From Nitrincola tapanii (lineage in GTDB: Bacteria; Pseudomonadota; Gammaproteobacteria; Pseudomonadales; Balneatricaceae), in NCBI RefSeq assembly GCF_008368715.1, contig NZ_SMRS01000007.1, positions 183,043 through 247,042 of the forward strand: a stretch of DNA of 64,000 bases. Direction: 5' to 3'. The notes beneath the pieces are model-generated. The model saw nothing but the letters and a program-made list of their open reading frames with translations, was not told the origin of the DNA and did no database searches. The translations under genes were made by a program, and so were the position numbers. Below, in pieces: positions 44,567 through 54,184 of this stretch (position 1 is the stretch's first letter; each line of letters starts with the position of its first letter).

Positions 44567-44730
44567 AGGAGGTTCCTGATTATTCCGTCGCATGCATATA
44601 ACACTCATGTCTCGGTGTGACACTACAGAGGATACGCAAGTTCCATATTAGCAGACCTGCCAGTGTAGTCAGCCGCCCAACTAATGTAAAATTCTTCTCT
44701 ATCTCGTTGCCGACTCTTCTGGGAGCCCTC

Positions 44731-46020
44731 ATGCATATCGCTGATTTTAATGCCGATCTTTTTAACTTTTTAGATGCCTCACCGACCCCTTTTCATGCGG
44801 TGGCCCAGATGCAGACACGCTTACAGGCGGCGGGCTTTGAGCTCTGCCGCGAAGATCAGGTGTGGGCTTTGCAGCCTGGGCAGGGTTATTACACACTACG
44901 CAATGGTTCTGCGTTGATCGCTTGGCGTCAACCGACGGCTGAAGAGGGCTTTGTGGGTGGCTTGCGTCTGACGGGTGCGCATACGGACTCTCCCTGTTTA
45001 AAGGTCAAACCCACACCTGAACTGCAGCGTAAGGGATACTGGCAGTTAGGCGTTGAGGTGTACGGTGGTGTGTTGCAGAACCCTTGGTTTGATCGTGAGT
45101 TGTCTCTGGCTGGGCGTGTCAGTGTGCGTCGATCGCAGGGCGAGTTAGCGCACCTTTTATTGGATTTTGCACGCCCTATTGCGGTGATTCCGAGTTTAGC
45201 AATTCATCTGGATCGCGAAGCGAATAGCAATCGTTCGATTAATGCCCAAACGTTTTTGCCGCCGGTACTGGGGCAGAGCGATGAAAAGATCGATTTTCGT
45301 GCTGTGTTGAAACAGGCTTTATTGGAGCAGGGAGAAACCGATATCGAGCAGGTGTTGGATTATGAGCTGTCTTTTTACCCCTATCAAAAGGCGGCCTATG
45401 TCGGTTTTGCTCAGGAGTTTATCCTCTCTGCACGTTTGGATAATTTGCTGAGCTGTTACACCGGCCTACAGGCGTTAGTTCACTCTAAGCCTGGACCTGG
45501 GCAGGTGTTAATTTGTAATGATCATGAAGAGGTGGGCAGTGCCAGTGCTTGCGGGGCACAGGGACCGATGTTGCAGCATTGGTTAGAGCGAGTTTTGCCA
45601 GCAAGTGAGCAGCGTTATGCCGTTCTGGCTCGTTCGGTGTTTGTATCGGCCGATAACGCACATGGCGTGCATCCCAACTTCGCGGACAAACATGATGAAA
45701 ATCATGGTCCACTGCTAAATGCCGGCCCCGTGATCAAGCTTAATGCTAACCAGCGTTACGCGACCAATAGTGAAACCAGCTCGATTTTTCGTGACTTAGC
45801 GCGTGAGGCGGAGCAGCCGGTTCAGGCCTTTGTGGTGCGGAGTGATATGGGGTGTGGCAGTACCATTGGACCGATCACAGCCACGGAAACCGGTATCCGT
45901 ACGGTGGATGTGGGGGTGCCTCAATTTGCCATGCACTCCATACGCGAGATGGCGGGCAGTGAAGATGCCTTTGCACTCTACGAAATTTTAAAGGCGTTTA
46001 ATCAGCGCACACGGTTGTGA
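44731..46020 (+). CDS. M18 family aminopeptidase
   Basis: Zinc aminopeptidase of 429 residues, cytosolic, releasing N-terminal (often acidic) amino acids. Metal-site motifs of M18: [43 protein letters not shown] and [17 protein letters not shown]; the end [20 protein letters not shown] matches. ATG 44731 is chosen (GGGAG upstream, family-typical [12 protein letters not shown] start) over a frame 38 codons longer. Divergent from prc. Confidence 0.94.
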   Translation: MHIADFNADLFNFLDASPTPFHAVAQMQTRLQAAGFELCREDQVWALQPGQGYYTLRNGSALIAWRQPTAEEGFVGGLRLTGAHTDSPCLKVKPTPELQRKGYWQLGVEVYGGVLQNPWFDRELSLAGRVSVRRSQGELAHLLLDFARPIAVIPSLAIHLDREANSNRSINAQTFLPPVLGQSDEKIDFRAVLKQALLEQGETDIEQVLDYELSFYPYQKAAYVGFAQEFILSARLDNLLSCYTGLQALVHSKPGPGQVLICNDHEEVGSASACGAQGPMLQHWLERVLPASEQRYAVLARSVFVSADNAHGVHPNFADKHDENHGPLLNAGPVIKLNANQRYATNSETSSIFRDLAREAEQPVQAFVVRSDMGCGSTIGPITATETGIRTVDVGVPQFAMHSIREMAGSEDAFALYEILKAFNQRTRL

Positions 46021-46097
46021 TCTGACGCCGATGAGAGAAGACGCGGCGCGAGGCAAAACCTGAAACCGCGTCTGCAAAGCATATCTCGTGTAGAGAG

Positions 46098-46119
46098 GCA
46101 GGAGGATTCCGCCTCCTGC
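46098..46119. terminator. Hairpin between the M18 gene and the mrp operon
   Basis: GCAGGAGG pairs with CCTCCTGC around ATTCCG; convergent position, no U-run. Confidence 0.55.
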
Positions 46120-46140
46120 GCGGTGCTCAAGGCTGGGCTG

Positions 46141-46578
46141 TTACTCCAAACGCTGGGCTTTGGTTCGAATACGCGGCTTCATGTCCAGATTTTGCCGGTA
46201 AGCCTCCAGCTCCTCTTCGGTTTCCAGGCCGCTGAGTAGACGATGGCTTTTCTCGTCATAACAGTCGACCAGTTCATCCTTGATGGTTTGTTCACACAGC
46301 GGAAGGCCGGTGAAATAACCTGCTCGCCCAATCACATGCGCGGCAATCGGTGCGGTGATAAAGATAAATAAAATCACCGCTAAGGTTTTGGCCGACACAA
46401 CAGAATCCGCAAAGTGTAACGCGACCGCCAGCATCATCAGTGCCACACCCAGTGCACCGGCTTTAGTGGTGGCATGCATGCGGGTTAAGAGATCCGGCAG
46501 TCGCACGATACCGACTGCGGCCAAGAGCATGAAGGCCGCGCTGGCCAGCATCAGAATTTTAATCAACCAGTCAATCAT
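46141..46578 (-). CDS. mrpG: Mrp Na+/H+ antiporter subunit G
   Basis: 145 residues, last gene of the seven-gene operon. Three helices with DUF68/MnhG wording: GIVRLPDLLTRMHATTKAGA and AVILFIFITAPIAAHVIGRA, then a longer acidic cytosolic tail (about 85-145). ATG 46578 has GGAGG upstream and overlaps the mrpF stop by 8 bp; a longer frame to 46611 is a shadow. Confidence 0.93.
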   Translation of the reverse strand: MIDWLIKILMLASAAFMLLAAVGIVRLPDLLTRMHATTKAGALGVALMMLAVALHFADSVVSAKTLAVILFIFITAPIAAHVIGRAGYFTGLPLCEQTIKDELVDCYDEKSHRLLSGLETEEELEAYRQNLDMKPRIRTKAQRLE

Positions 46579-46840
46579 GGCGCGGACCTCCTCTTTCCAG
46601 AAAGCGTGCAAACCCGACGGCGGCTAAAAAAGCCGTGAGCGCCATCACAATGGCAACATCTAAAAAGCCGGTGCGGTTGGTATAGATCGCATAAGCGCCA
46701 ATCATGCCCACCATAATCGAGGCCAGCAGCTCAAGTGCAACAACACGATCGGGTAGGGTGGGGCCGATCATCAGGCGGACAAACACCAGAATCATGGCAA
46801 GACTCAAAATTGCAAAGGTCAGATAGATAACTAACTGCAC
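46571..46840 (-). CDS. mrpF: Mrp Na+/H+ antiporter subunit F
   Basis: 89 residues, three helices. Family motif VRLMIGPTLPDRVVALELLA and TNRTGFLDVAIVMALTAFLA. GTG start with AGGAGG upstream. Lies between mrpE (17 nt) and mrpG (overlap). Confidence 0.94.
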   Translation of the reverse strand: MQLVIYLTFAILSLAMILVFVRLMIGPTLPDRVVALELLASIMVGMIGAYAIYTNRTGFLDVAIVMALTAFLAAVGFARFLERGGPRHD

Positions 46841-46857
46841 AGAACCTCCTGCAGATG

Positions 46858-47331
46858 TTAGCGAAGAATTTCCAGAACGCGCCTTTCCATCTCTTTCAGA
46901 CTGGCACGTAGCGCTTCTTCATCATCCAAAAACATGGCATGGATAAAGAGCACACGGCGATCATCGGATACGTCGAGACTCAGGGTTCCGGGGGTTAAGG
47001 AGATCAAATTGGCGACCATTGTGATCTCCATTTCGGTTCGAGCTTCTAGAGGGAGCGCGATCACCCCAGGCTGCATATGCCAGATCGGTGTCACGATATC
47101 AAATGCGACCTTCAGGTTGGCCATCACCAGTTCTTTGATAAAAAAGAAAAAGAAGCGAATTAACCTAGGTAAGCGGCTGGTGTAACCGCGTAGGATGGGC
47201 ACCTGGCGTTGCATCAGTCCCAGTACGAGATAGCCGAGAACCAGGCCGGCAAACAGGTTGATGCCACTTAAATCACCCGTGAGTACGACCCAAATGAGTG
47301 CCAGGAGTAAATTCCACATGAACGCAATCAT
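46858..47331 (-). CDS. mrpE: Mrp Na+/H+ antiporter subunit E
   Basis: 157 residues. N-terminal two helices ([35 protein letters not shown]) and the MnhE body [43 protein letters not shown] 47331 has GGAGG upstream and overlaps the mrpD stop by 4 bp; the frame running to 47448 is an extension into mrpD without support. Confidence 0.93.
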   Translation of the reverse strand: MIAFMWNLLLALIWVVLTGDLSGINLFAGLVLGYLVLGLMQRQVPILRGYTSRLPRLIRFFFFFIKELVMANLKVAFDIVTPIWHMQPGVIALPLEARTEMEITMVANLISLTPGTLSLDVSDDRRVLFIHAMFLDDEEALRASLKEMERRVLEILR

Positions 47332-48839
47332 GGCCCGACACCTCCTAATACCGCTTGAATGTAACCCTGAGGATTCATCAATTGGCTCGCGGCTGTTTCT
47401 GCCATCAGATAGATCGGCTGTCCATTCAGACCGATAAACAGCGTGCAACCTGCCAGTAAAATGATGGGGAGATACATCAGAGCTAATCCAGCCTCACCGC
47501 CGACACCCTGCGGGGGTTGCGGTTGTACGCCTTCGGGTACCGCCTTCCAGAAGGCCTCAGCCCAAATTTTAATCATCGAATAGAGGGTTAATAAGCCTAC
47601 CACCAACGCAACGCCGGTGACGACCCAGGCACCGGCTTCCAGACCGGCACGAATCACTACAAACTTGGCAAAAAAGCCAGACAGAGGCGGTAAGCCCGCG
47701 AGGGATAAGGCCGGAATTAAAAAGAGTAGGCTTAATCCTGGATGCGAACGGTAGAGTCCACCTAAGCGCTTCAAATCATAGGTGCCGTGTAAGCGATGGA
47801 CGATACCGCTGATCAGGAAGAGGTTGGTTTTAACGATGATGTGGTGTGTGATATAGAACACTCCGCCAAGCAGCGCCAGCGGTGTATAGAGTGCCAGCCC
47901 TAGTAGCATATAGCCTATCTGGCTGACGATGTGGAAGGAGAGAATGCGCCGGAACTCAAAATGTGCGGCGGCACCCAGTACCCCGGTAATCATCGTCAGC
48001 GCTGCACCCCACAACAGAATCTCATGGGTGAAATCAGGGCTTTGATTAAAGATCAGCGTAAAGACACGGAAAAGTGCATACACACCGACCTTGGTTAAAA
48101 GCCCTGCAAATAGAGCCGAAACAGCGACAGGGCCTGTGTGGTAAGAGGCAGGGAGCCAGAAAAACAGCGGAAAAGCAGCGGCTTTAATCCCAAAAGCCAC
48201 CATAAACATTACGGCAATCACATCGACTAAACCGGAATGCTCAGTCTGATTTAACTTAACCGCGATATCCGCCATGTTGAGACTGCCAACCAGTCCATAA
48301 AGTAGACCGATGGCGCTGAGGAAGATGGCCGAAGACACCAGGTTAAGCGTGACATATTTCACTGCACCTTCCATCTGTGCTCGCTCTCCGCCCAGAATCA
48401 GTAGGGCAAAAGATGCGATCAGCATCACCTCGAACCAGACATAGAGGTTAAAAATATCACCGGTTAAAAAGGAGCCAGCCACACCGGCAAGCAGCAGATG
48501 CATCAAAGGGTAGTAACCAAATTTCTCATGGCTAGGGGTGGCAGAGCCGAGGGAATAGATGGCAATCGCCAGCGCCATCATGCCGGTGAGCAGGACCATA
48601 ATGGCACTGAGCATATCGGCGACCAGCGTAATGCCCCAAGGCGCTGCCCAGCCGCCCATCTGCATGACAACATGGCCTTCCTGATGCACGCTGATCAACA
48701 GCCAGATGCTGCAGATCAGGAGTGCTGCGCTGCCGGTAATCGACAGAATGCGCTGCATAATATTGGAGCGCCAGGCCAGTAAAGACAGGGCGCCAGTCAG
48801 TAGAGGTACCAGGATCGGTAGGGCGACTTCAGGTCTCAC
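47328..48839 (-). CDS. mrpD: Mrp Na+/H+ antiporter subunit D
   Basis: 503 residues, complex I NuoL/M/N-like proton-translocating subunit with about 14 helices. Conserved [20 protein letters not shown] (key Glu in helix 5), the lysine region [20 protein letters not shown], and [20 protein letters not shown]. Overlaps mrpC and mrpE by 4 bp each. Confidence 0.96.
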   Translation of the reverse strand: MRPEVALPILVPLLTGALSLLAWRSNIMQRILSITGSAALLICSIWLLISVHQEGHVVMQMGGWAAPWGITLVADMLSAIMVLLTGMMALAIAIYSLGSATPSHEKFGYYPLMHLLLAGVAGSFLTGDIFNLYVWFEVMLIASFALLILGGERAQMEGAVKYVTLNLVSSAIFLSAIGLLYGLVGSLNMADIAVKLNQTEHSGLVDVIAVMFMVAFGIKAAAFPLFFWLPASYHTGPVAVSALFAGLLTKVGVYALFRVFTLIFNQSPDFTHEILLWGAALTMITGVLGAAAHFEFRRILSFHIVSQIGYMLLGLALYTPLALLGGVFYITHHIIVKTNLFLISGIVHRLHGTYDLKRLGGLYRSHPGLSLLFLIPALSLAGLPPLSGFFAKFVVIRAGLEAGAWVVTGVALVVGLLTLYSMIKIWAEAFWKAVPEGVQPQPPQGVGGEAGLALMYLPIILLAGCTLFIGLNGQPIYLMAETAASQLMNPQGYIQAVLGGVGP

Positions 48840-49183
48840 GTGTCGGTATCCTTCATCTGATCGAGGTTGTCGGTATGGATGATGTTATAGGCGCGGTGGA
48901 TCAGAACCACGGCAAAAGCCAACACACCAAAGGCGATAACGATCGCGGTGAGAATCAGTGCTTGAGGCAGTGGGTCAGCGACGATTCCCTCAGGGCGTAA
49001 AGCACCTTCTGGAATCAACGGCGGAGCACCGCGTTGCATACCGGCTGAGGTGAAAATTAACAGGTTGGCGGCATTAGATAACAGCATCAAGCCGATCACC
49101 AGTTTAACAATACTGCGTCTTAACATCATATAAATGGCGGCCGCATAGAGGCAGCCCACAATCAAGGCCATGATAGGTTCCAT
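48836..49183 (-). CDS. mrpC: Mrp Na+/H+ antiporter subunit C
   Basis: 115 residues, NuoK-like: three helices, with [20 protein letters not shown] and [20 protein letters not shown]. Overlaps mrpD by 4 bp; 10 nt after mrpB. Confidence 0.95.
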   Translation of the reverse strand: MEPIMALIVGCLYAAAIYMMLRRSIVKLVIGLMLLSNAANLLIFTSAGMQRGAPPLIPEGALRPEGIVADPLPQALILTAIVIAFGVLAFAVVLIHRAYNIIHTDNLDQMKDTDT

Positions 49184-49193
49184 GGGAATCTCC

Positions 49194-49625
49194 TTAGCGC
49201 TCTTCGGTTTCAGTCAAGGCCACCAGCATGGTCATTACCGTGCCTAAAACCGTCAGATATACCCCGATATCAAAGATTAAAGGGGTCGAAAGTTTGAGTT
49301 CAGTGCCGCCAGGCAGCGTCATCGGCCACCATTGTGCTGTCAGAAAAGGCTCATTTTGTGCCCATCCCGGAAGGGTAGAGAGCATCGCAATGACCAGCCC
49401 CAGACCGATTAAGTTGCGCGGATCCACACGCATGAGATCACGCGTCATCATTGCCCCAAAGGTAAAGAGGTAGAGAGCCAAGGCACCGGAGGCGACCAGT
49501 CCGGCAATAAATCCCCCCCCTGGTTCATCATGCCCGCGGAGCAGCAAAAAGATAGAGAAGAGCATCTGTAGTGGCACAAGAAAACGTGCCGCAACATGCA
49601 GAATCAGTGTGCCGGGTTTCATCAT
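49194..49625 (-). CDS. mrpB: Mrp Na+/H+ antiporter subunit B
   Basis: 143 residues, four helices; motif [20 protein letters not shown] is diagnostic. Separate from MrpA, so this is the seven-gene (group 1) operon type rather than the fused PhaAB type. Overlaps the mrpA stop by 4 bp. Confidence 0.95.
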   Translation of the reverse strand: MMKPGTLILHVAARFLVPLQMLFSIFLLLRGHDEPGGGFIAGLVASGALALYLFTFGAMMTRDLMRVDPRNLIGLGLVIAMLSTLPGWAQNEPFLTAQWWPMTLPGGTELKLSTPLIFDIGVYLTVLGTVMTMLVALTETEER

Positions 49626-52021
49626 GGGGATTTCTCCTGGCTCGGGCTGTCTGACAGGGTGGCATCAGAGGTTTCAGACTTGCGTACTTTCGGTGGCAGA
49701 ATCAGCGTGCCGGCACTGTGGTTGGCGCCCGGTGCTGTCTCGGGACGGAACTTGATCATGGCATAAACCCCTAATGCCGCCAGGGCCAGAACAAAGATTT
49801 CACCCAGCGTATCGAGAGCACGGAAATCCACCAGAATCACGTTGACGATATTACGGCCATAGGCCAAAGGCTGGCTCTGCTCGATCATATAGTCTGAGAT
49901 AGGTGGGAAGAGCTGCACATCAATAGTGATCATGATGAGTAACGTCATTAAACCACCACAGAGGATGGCCACCAAGGCATCACGCCCACGTTCAGCTGGC
50001 GTCGAGAGGCGGGTGAAGCTGGGTAAGCGAAATAGCACCAAGACCAGCAGGAGCACCGTGAGGGTTTCCACCAGTATTTGGGTGATGGCGAGATCCGGTG
50101 CGCTAAACAGCACAAACACGAGCGCGACCGAATAACCCACCGCGCCCATTGCGGCCACGGCACCGAGGCGCGAGGCGGTAATGCAGGCCGCCACCGCTGC
50201 TGAAAGTAGGATTAAAGCCAAGATAAGTTCATGTAAATAGAGACTGACTTCCCAATTCCAATGCAGTTGATAACGACTTAAAAGCGTGTAAGCCGTGAGT
50301 CCGGCAAAACTGAGCAGAAGTACACGCAGATAATTACGCATGGATCCATTTTGTAAAAAGGCAGTTTGCCAGCTGGCCAGATCCACGAGGCCTTGCATCA
50401 AGGCAAAATAACCCGCTTCAGGGCCACGTGCAAAGAGAGGGTTGAGCTTAGACAGGTGATAACGTACACGTCCCCAGAAGCGGAAGAGGACTAAGCCCAG
50501 CACTAGGCTGACAAAAGACAGAAGTAAGGGCAGATTAAACCCATGCCAAAGGCTGAGGTAACCCGTCTGTTCAGCACCTAGGACGGCAGAGGAGGAGGCT
50601 AGGACTAAACCCTCGACCAAACCGGGTGCTAAACCCAAGAGCAAAGACGCGGCGACTAAGACCACAGGGCCCGCCAGCATATCTTTAGGGGCTTCATGAA
50701 TCGCCTCCACCGGTTTAGGTGCACGCAACTCGCCGGTAAACGGACGCAGCGCGATCAATAGCGCAATCCCGACACCGCTGATCGCGGATAACATCACCAA
50801 GGCCAGCATCCAGGCCGCAGCAGGGCCTTGCAAGAGGGCATCCAGGAACAGCTCTTTGCCGATAAAGCCCAATAAAGGTGGGAGACCGGCGAGTGATAGG
50901 GCCGCAAGGGCGGTACAGAGAGCGGTGACCGGTAACAGGCGACGTAAACCCGCAAGCTCCCGTAGATCTCGACTGCCGGCCTCATGATCGAGAATCCCGG
51001 CGAGCATAAAGAGCGCGCCCTTATATAAAGAATGGCTGAGCAGATAAGCACTGAAAGCTAAAAGCGCCAGTTCTGTGCTTAAGCCTAGCAGGAGGGTCAG
51101 TGTTCCCAGTGCCATCACCGTTGAATAGGCCAGCATCTTTTTCATATCCGTACTGCGAATGGCCAGCAGCGCACCGGTAAAGAGTGTCAAAGTTCCCGCG
51201 CTGGTGAGCAGCAGGATCCAGAGTTCAGTGCCACTGAGTTCGGGGGAGAGGCGCGCGAGTAAATAGATCCCGGCTTTCACCATCGTCGCCGAATGCAGAT
51301 ATGCACTGACCGGAGTCGGTGCGGCCATGGCATTGGGTAACCAAAAATGAAAAGGGAACTGGGCTGATTTGGTAAAAGCACCCAGTAATAAACAGATCAG
51401 CATGGCGTTGTAGAAGGGATAGTCACGCAAGACATCCGCTTGTCCCAGAATCTCCTGAATGGAATAGCTGCCCGCAGCGATCGCCACCAGAATCAAGCCT
51501 GCCAGCAAAGCCAGCCCCCCAGCGACGGTCACAATCAAACCCTGTAAGGCGGCTTTACGCGTCTTGTCATCCTGGTGGTTAAAACCTATGAGTAGGTAAG
51601 AGGTGATACTGGTCAGCTCCCAGAAAACAAACAGGGTAATCAGGTTATCGGAGAGGACTAAGCCCAGCATCGACCCCATAAACGCCAAAAGCACAACATA
51701 AAATCGTTGTAGATGGTGATGCCCTTTGAGGTAGCTGCCGGCATAAAGGAGGATAAAAGTACCGATCCCGCAGATCAGCAAGGCAAACAGCAGGGATAAA
51801 CCATCCAGAACAAAGGTGAGAGAAATATCCAGTCCAGGAATCCAGGCATAGGGCTGAATCACTTTTCCACCGGCAATGATCTCCGGTAGATGACTGGCAA
51901 ACCATAGGGTCAGCCCCGCGGGTAGCAGGGCAAGAATACGTGAAGTCTGCTCACGGTGTTTACTGCAGAGCCAAGGCGCAAGGGCGGCAAGCAGGTAAAT
52001 AGCCAACACAGCTAACTGCAT
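49622..52021 (-). CDS. mrpA: Mrp Na+/H+ antiporter subunit A
   Basis: 799 residues, the largest subunit and first gene of the operon. N-terminal NuoL-like part with [20 protein letters not shown] (conserved Glu), [41 protein letters not shown]-terminal MrpA-specific part (about 600-780) with [20 protein letters not shown] and [20 protein letters not shown]. The Mrp complex exports Na+ for H+ and supports salt and alkali tolerance. The upstream 188 bp adjoin the accessory island, so the promoter lies near the island boundary. Confidence 0.97.
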   Translation of the reverse strand: MQLAVLAIYLLAALAPWLCSKHREQTSRILALLPAGLTLWFASHLPEIIAGGKVIQPYAWIPGLDISLTFVLDGLSLLFALLICGIGTFILLYAGSYLKGHHHLQRFYVVLLAFMGSMLGLVLSDNLITLFVFWELTSITSYLLIGFNHQDDKTRKAALQGLIVTVAGGLALLAGLILVAIAAGSYSIQEILGQADVLRDYPFYNAMLICLLLGAFTKSAQFPFHFWLPNAMAAPTPVSAYLHSATMVKAGIYLLARLSPELSGTELWILLLTSAGTLTLFTGALLAIRSTDMKKMLAYSTVMALGTLTLLLGLSTELALLAFSAYLLSHSLYKGALFMLAGILDHEAGSRDLRELAGLRRLLPVTALCTALAALSLAGLPPLLGFIGKELFLDALLQGPAAAWMLALVMLSAISGVGIALLIALRPFTGELRAPKPVEAIHEAPKDMLAGPVVLVAASLLLGLAPGLVEGLVLASSSAVLGAEQTGYLSLWHGFNLPLLLSFVSLVLGLVLFRFWGRVRYHLSKLNPLFARGPEAGYFALMQGLVDLASWQTAFLQNGSMRNYLRVLLLSFAGLTAYTLLSRYQLHWNWEVSLYLHELILALILLSAAVAACITASRLGAVAAMGAVGYSVALVFVLFSAPDLAITQILVETLTVLLLVLVLFRLPSFTRLSTPAERGRDALVAILCGGLMTLLIMITIDVQLFPPISDYMIEQSQPLAYGRNIVNVILVDFRALDTLGEIFVLALAALGVYAMIKFRPETAPGANHSAGTLILPPKVRKSETSDATLSDSPSQEKSP

Positions 52022-52153
52022 GGTGCTTAATTCCTTATGGATCAGGTCTGTTCAACATCAAGAGGTTATGACGTATCACATCACTAATAGTTCCGAAAAA
52101 AACACTTGTCCAGTTTTCAATAGTTATTAACTTTCACTGTCAAGCCGATGGTG

Positions 52154-52202
52154 AATATTGGGCATAGCCAAATATTGTTAATGTGTATTCGATAGGATAC
52201 AC
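52154..52202 (+). promoter_or_regulatory. Two dyads in the toxin-antitoxin promoter
   Basis: AATATTGG (52154-52161) mirrors CCAAATATT (52168-52176), with one extra base. GTGTATTC (52183-52190) mirrors GGATACAC (52195-52202), 7 of 8 paired. They sit immediately before the toxin ATG at 52210, as expected for autoregulation by the antitoxin or the complex. Confidence 0.55.
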
Positions 52203-52209
52203 TTAAACC

Positions 52210-52503
52210 ATGGCCTATTTAATTCAGCAAACAGAATCCTTTGCCAAGTGGCACCAGTCATTGCGTGATCTACGTGCCAAGGTGGCCATAGCTCGGCGTA
52301 TTGACCGGGTGAAGTCAGGTAACTTGGGTGATGTTAAATCGGTGGGTGTAGGCATATCGGAGCTGCGTGTAACCATAGGTGCTGGCTACCGAGTCTACTT
52401 CACTATGCGTAATGGGTTGATAGTGGTGCTGCTGGCAGGTGGTGATAAATCGACACAGCAAGCCGATATTAAACGCGCCAGGGAACTGGCTAAGGAGTTA
52501 TGA
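52210..52503 (+). CDS. RelE/ParE-superfamily toxin (HigB-like, Gp49 family)
   Basis: 97-residue toxin of the addiction-module killer type. Fold wording: TESFAKWHQSLRDLRAKVAI, ARRIDRVKSGNLGDVKSVGV, GISELRVTIGAGYRVYFTMR and VVLLAGGDKSTQQADIKRAR. This set (toxin gene first) usually cuts mRNA on the ribosome. The antitoxin gene begins one base after its stop. The pair lies in a short accessory region next to conjugation-gene debris. Confidence 0.92.
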   Translation: MAYLIQQTESFAKWHQSLRDLRAKVAIARRIDRVKSGNLGDVKSVGVGISELRVTIGAGYRVYFTMRNGLIVVLLAGGDKSTQQADIKRARELAKEL

Positions 52504-52504
52504 A

Positions 52505-52801
52505 ATGTCAGAGACATTAACCGAGTTTGATCTTGCAGACGTGCTGGACAGCGAAGAGGCTATCAGTGAATACCTGTCTCAAGTGTTGGCTGATGGCGAT
52601 AACGATGAACTGCTTCGAGCCATTGGATATATTGCTAAGGCTCGCGGTATGGCGCAGCTTGCCCGAGACAGCGGCCTAGGTCGTGAAAGCCTGTACAAAG
52701 CATTACGGGTAGGTTCACACCCTCAGTTTGATACTGTACTTAAAGTCCTCAAGGCGCTGAACATTGACTTGAAAGCCGTCAGTCATTCCACTGCCCACTA
52801 A
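52505..52801 (+). CDS. HTH antitoxin of the adjacent toxin (HigA-like)
   Basis: 98-residue antitoxin. N-terminal toxin-binding part (TEFDLADVLDSEEAISEYLS) and helix-turn-helix KARGMAQLARDSGLGRESLY, KALRVGSHPQFDTVLKVLKA. ATG 52505 follows AAGGAG; the frame that extends to 52439 overlaps the toxin and is not needed. A 10-bp-stem hairpin, GCCGCTCGAT/ATCGAGCGGC, follows the stop near 52812-52840. Confidence 0.92.
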   Translation: MSETLTEFDLADVLDSEEAISEYLSQVLADGDNDELLRAIGYIAKARGMAQLARDSGLGRESLYKALRVGSHPQFDTVLKVLKALNIDLKAVSHSTAH

Positions 52802-52866
52802 GTATCACGCCGCCGCTCGATCAATAGCATATCGAGCGGCTACCCATTTATTTCTAAGCTCGTCCG

Positions 52867-52894
52867 ATAGAGTGTGAAAATTTTCACACTCTAT
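52867..52894. repeat. 28-bp perfect palindrome with CRP-like core
   Basis: Every base of 52867-52894 pairs with its mirror. The centre reads TGTGA-AAATTT-TCACA, which equals the CRP/Vfr consensus TGTGA-N6-TCACA. A TATACT -10-like box near 52938 and a small gene at 52979 follow, so it could be an activator site or a strong operator. Confidence 0.75.
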
Positions 52895-52978
52895 ATTGAT
52901 GGATTGAAGGTTTAAGCAGCATACTTCTGATATGCGCTATACTAGGCTTAAGCACAGTGATGGATAAAGGAGAACGCC

Positions 52979-53343
52979 ATGAGTATTGGATTTTACGCAA
53001 CCCTAGCCGGTGATCGACTGGATCTGGCAAATCAGAACGCCTACGCAGCCGACTCATGGCGCAATCGGGCAGAGGAATTGGAACAGGCACTCGACACGCC
53101 AATGAGCTTAACAGTCAATGGCAACGCCATGCGGCTGACCTGCGGCAGCGCGTTGTAACTTGGCAACAATCCGCAATCGAATCTGAGGCCATTAGTCGGG
53201 CGAAAACTCAGTTGGTTCGTGATCGTTACAATGAGACAACGGGAGAGTACCTTTCCAGCGAAGAAGGGCAGGCTTTAATCGAAGCAAAAAAAGACGAGGT
53301 TGTGAAAGAATGGGGGGTTAATCCTTGGAACGAAAGCTCCTGA
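52979..53343 (+). pseudogene. Frameshifted small gene of mobile-element type
   Basis: Frame 1 opens at ATG 52979 with an AAAGGAG ribosome site and reads MSIGFYATLAGDRLDLANQN..., ADSWRNRAEELEQAL, stopping at 53158. Frame 2 continues the same charged helical character (HANELNSQWQRHAADLRQRV, then ISRAKTQLVRDRYNETTGEY) to a stop at 53343 and has no ribosome site of its own. Joining the two near 53100 by one indel gives one helical protein of about 121 residues. I do not recognise the family. Decay of an accessory gene is more likely than programmed shifting. Confidence 0.55.
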
Positions 53344-53369
53344 GAACCTCAGATAACTGTTCATCCTGT

Positions 53370-53408
53370 AAAGATAAAGCCGGCTAATATGCCGGCTTTA
53401 TCTTTTTT
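53370..53408. terminator. Strong bidirectional terminator
   Basis: A 15-bp perfect stem (53370-53384 with 53391-53405, GATAAAGCCGGC/GCCGGCTTTATC core) with a 6-nt loop TAATAT and a T-run. It separates the frameshifted small gene from the convergent DotA/TraY remnant. Confidence 0.9.
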
Positions 53409-53413
53409 AAAGA

Positions 53414-54085
53414 CTAGAGTTGTTTTCCTCCACCTGCCTTACCACTCCCACTCCCCGCAGGCGTCTGCGTTGGTCCCGTCGAATCGGTCCCGCCCTGTAC
53501 CGAAGAGTTGTTCACGGACGCAGACGATGTTGATTCGGATTTTTCTGTAGCGCCGGTTGTGGCCGCAGCACGTGGTGACCCGCCTGGACTTCCCTTCGCC
53601 ACCATTGCGCCCGAAGCATCACGTGTATACATCGCAGCACCTGCGTACACACGATTCGTCGACGCCTCGCCTTGCACCTCACCTAAAGGACGTGATCCAA
53701 AGCCAACCCAGCGCATGACATTATCCGCGGTGTCAAAAATCATCTCGTAAGACTTGTGCGCCAGAGTGATCACCAAACCAATCAAAATGATATTCATAAA
53801 CAAAAAGGCAAAATACTGAGATATCCCGTAACCAAATGCCTGAGAGCCCGTGCCGGTAATCGCGTGATTCACCACCTGGAACCCCTCAACCGCCAGATAG
53901 GGGCAGCAACCAAAGACTCACTAATCATAATCATCCAGCCCAGAATGCCAAACATCCAGAAAATGTAGGGTATCGCGGGTAAGTAGTAAGCCAGGAAGCC
54001 GCCGGCCAGCATTAACGGGCCGATCAAAAACACTAACAATGAAATGAGAGACGATATGATTGAAGATGCAAATTTACCTCCTTAG
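53414..54085 (-). pseudogene. Truncated, frameshifted DotA/TraY-type conjugation gene
   Basis: C-terminal remnant of a large polytopic protein of type IVB secretion/conjugation systems. The upstream piece (minus strand, about 54085 to 53890) reads FASSIISSLISLLVFLIGPL, LPAIPYIFWMFGILGWMIMI, then SESLVAAPIW and runs out of frame. One base away the frame continues AVEGFQVVNHAITGTGSQAF, FLFMNIILIGLVITLAHKSY, DTADNVMRWVGFGSRPLGE and a Ser/Gly/Thr-rich tail to 53414. Adding one G near 53893 restores PIWAVEG. The N-terminal hundreds of residues are missing. The family call rests on remembered motifs (VAAP-W, NVMRW). Confidence 0.6.
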
Positions 54086-54118
54086 GCAAATAGCCTGGCT
54101 GTGCGTTTAATTTGCATC
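54065..54118. repeat. 10-bp perfect inverted repeat at the island edge
   Basis: GATGCAAATT (54065-54074) and AATTTGCATC (54109-54118), 34 nt apart. The left copy lies at the truncated end of the DotA/TraY remnant and the right copy just before the thioredoxin gene. It may mark a recombination or attachment boundary, or simply be a hairpin. Confidence 0.5.
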
Positions 54119-54184
54119 CTAATGATGATAATTTCTCAACTATATGAATTTTATTGGTTTGGTGCGGCTAATCAGGAGTGGTAG

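Noticed and set aside
53056..53343. Independent 95-codon gene
   Set aside because: No ribosome site before its ATG, and the overlapping upstream frame with a good site fits as its broken N-terminus; listed instead as one frameshifted gene.
54121..54136. Fur box upstream of the ScsD-like gene
   Set aside because: AATGATGATAATTTCT matches only part of the 19-bp consensus and has no good mirrored half.
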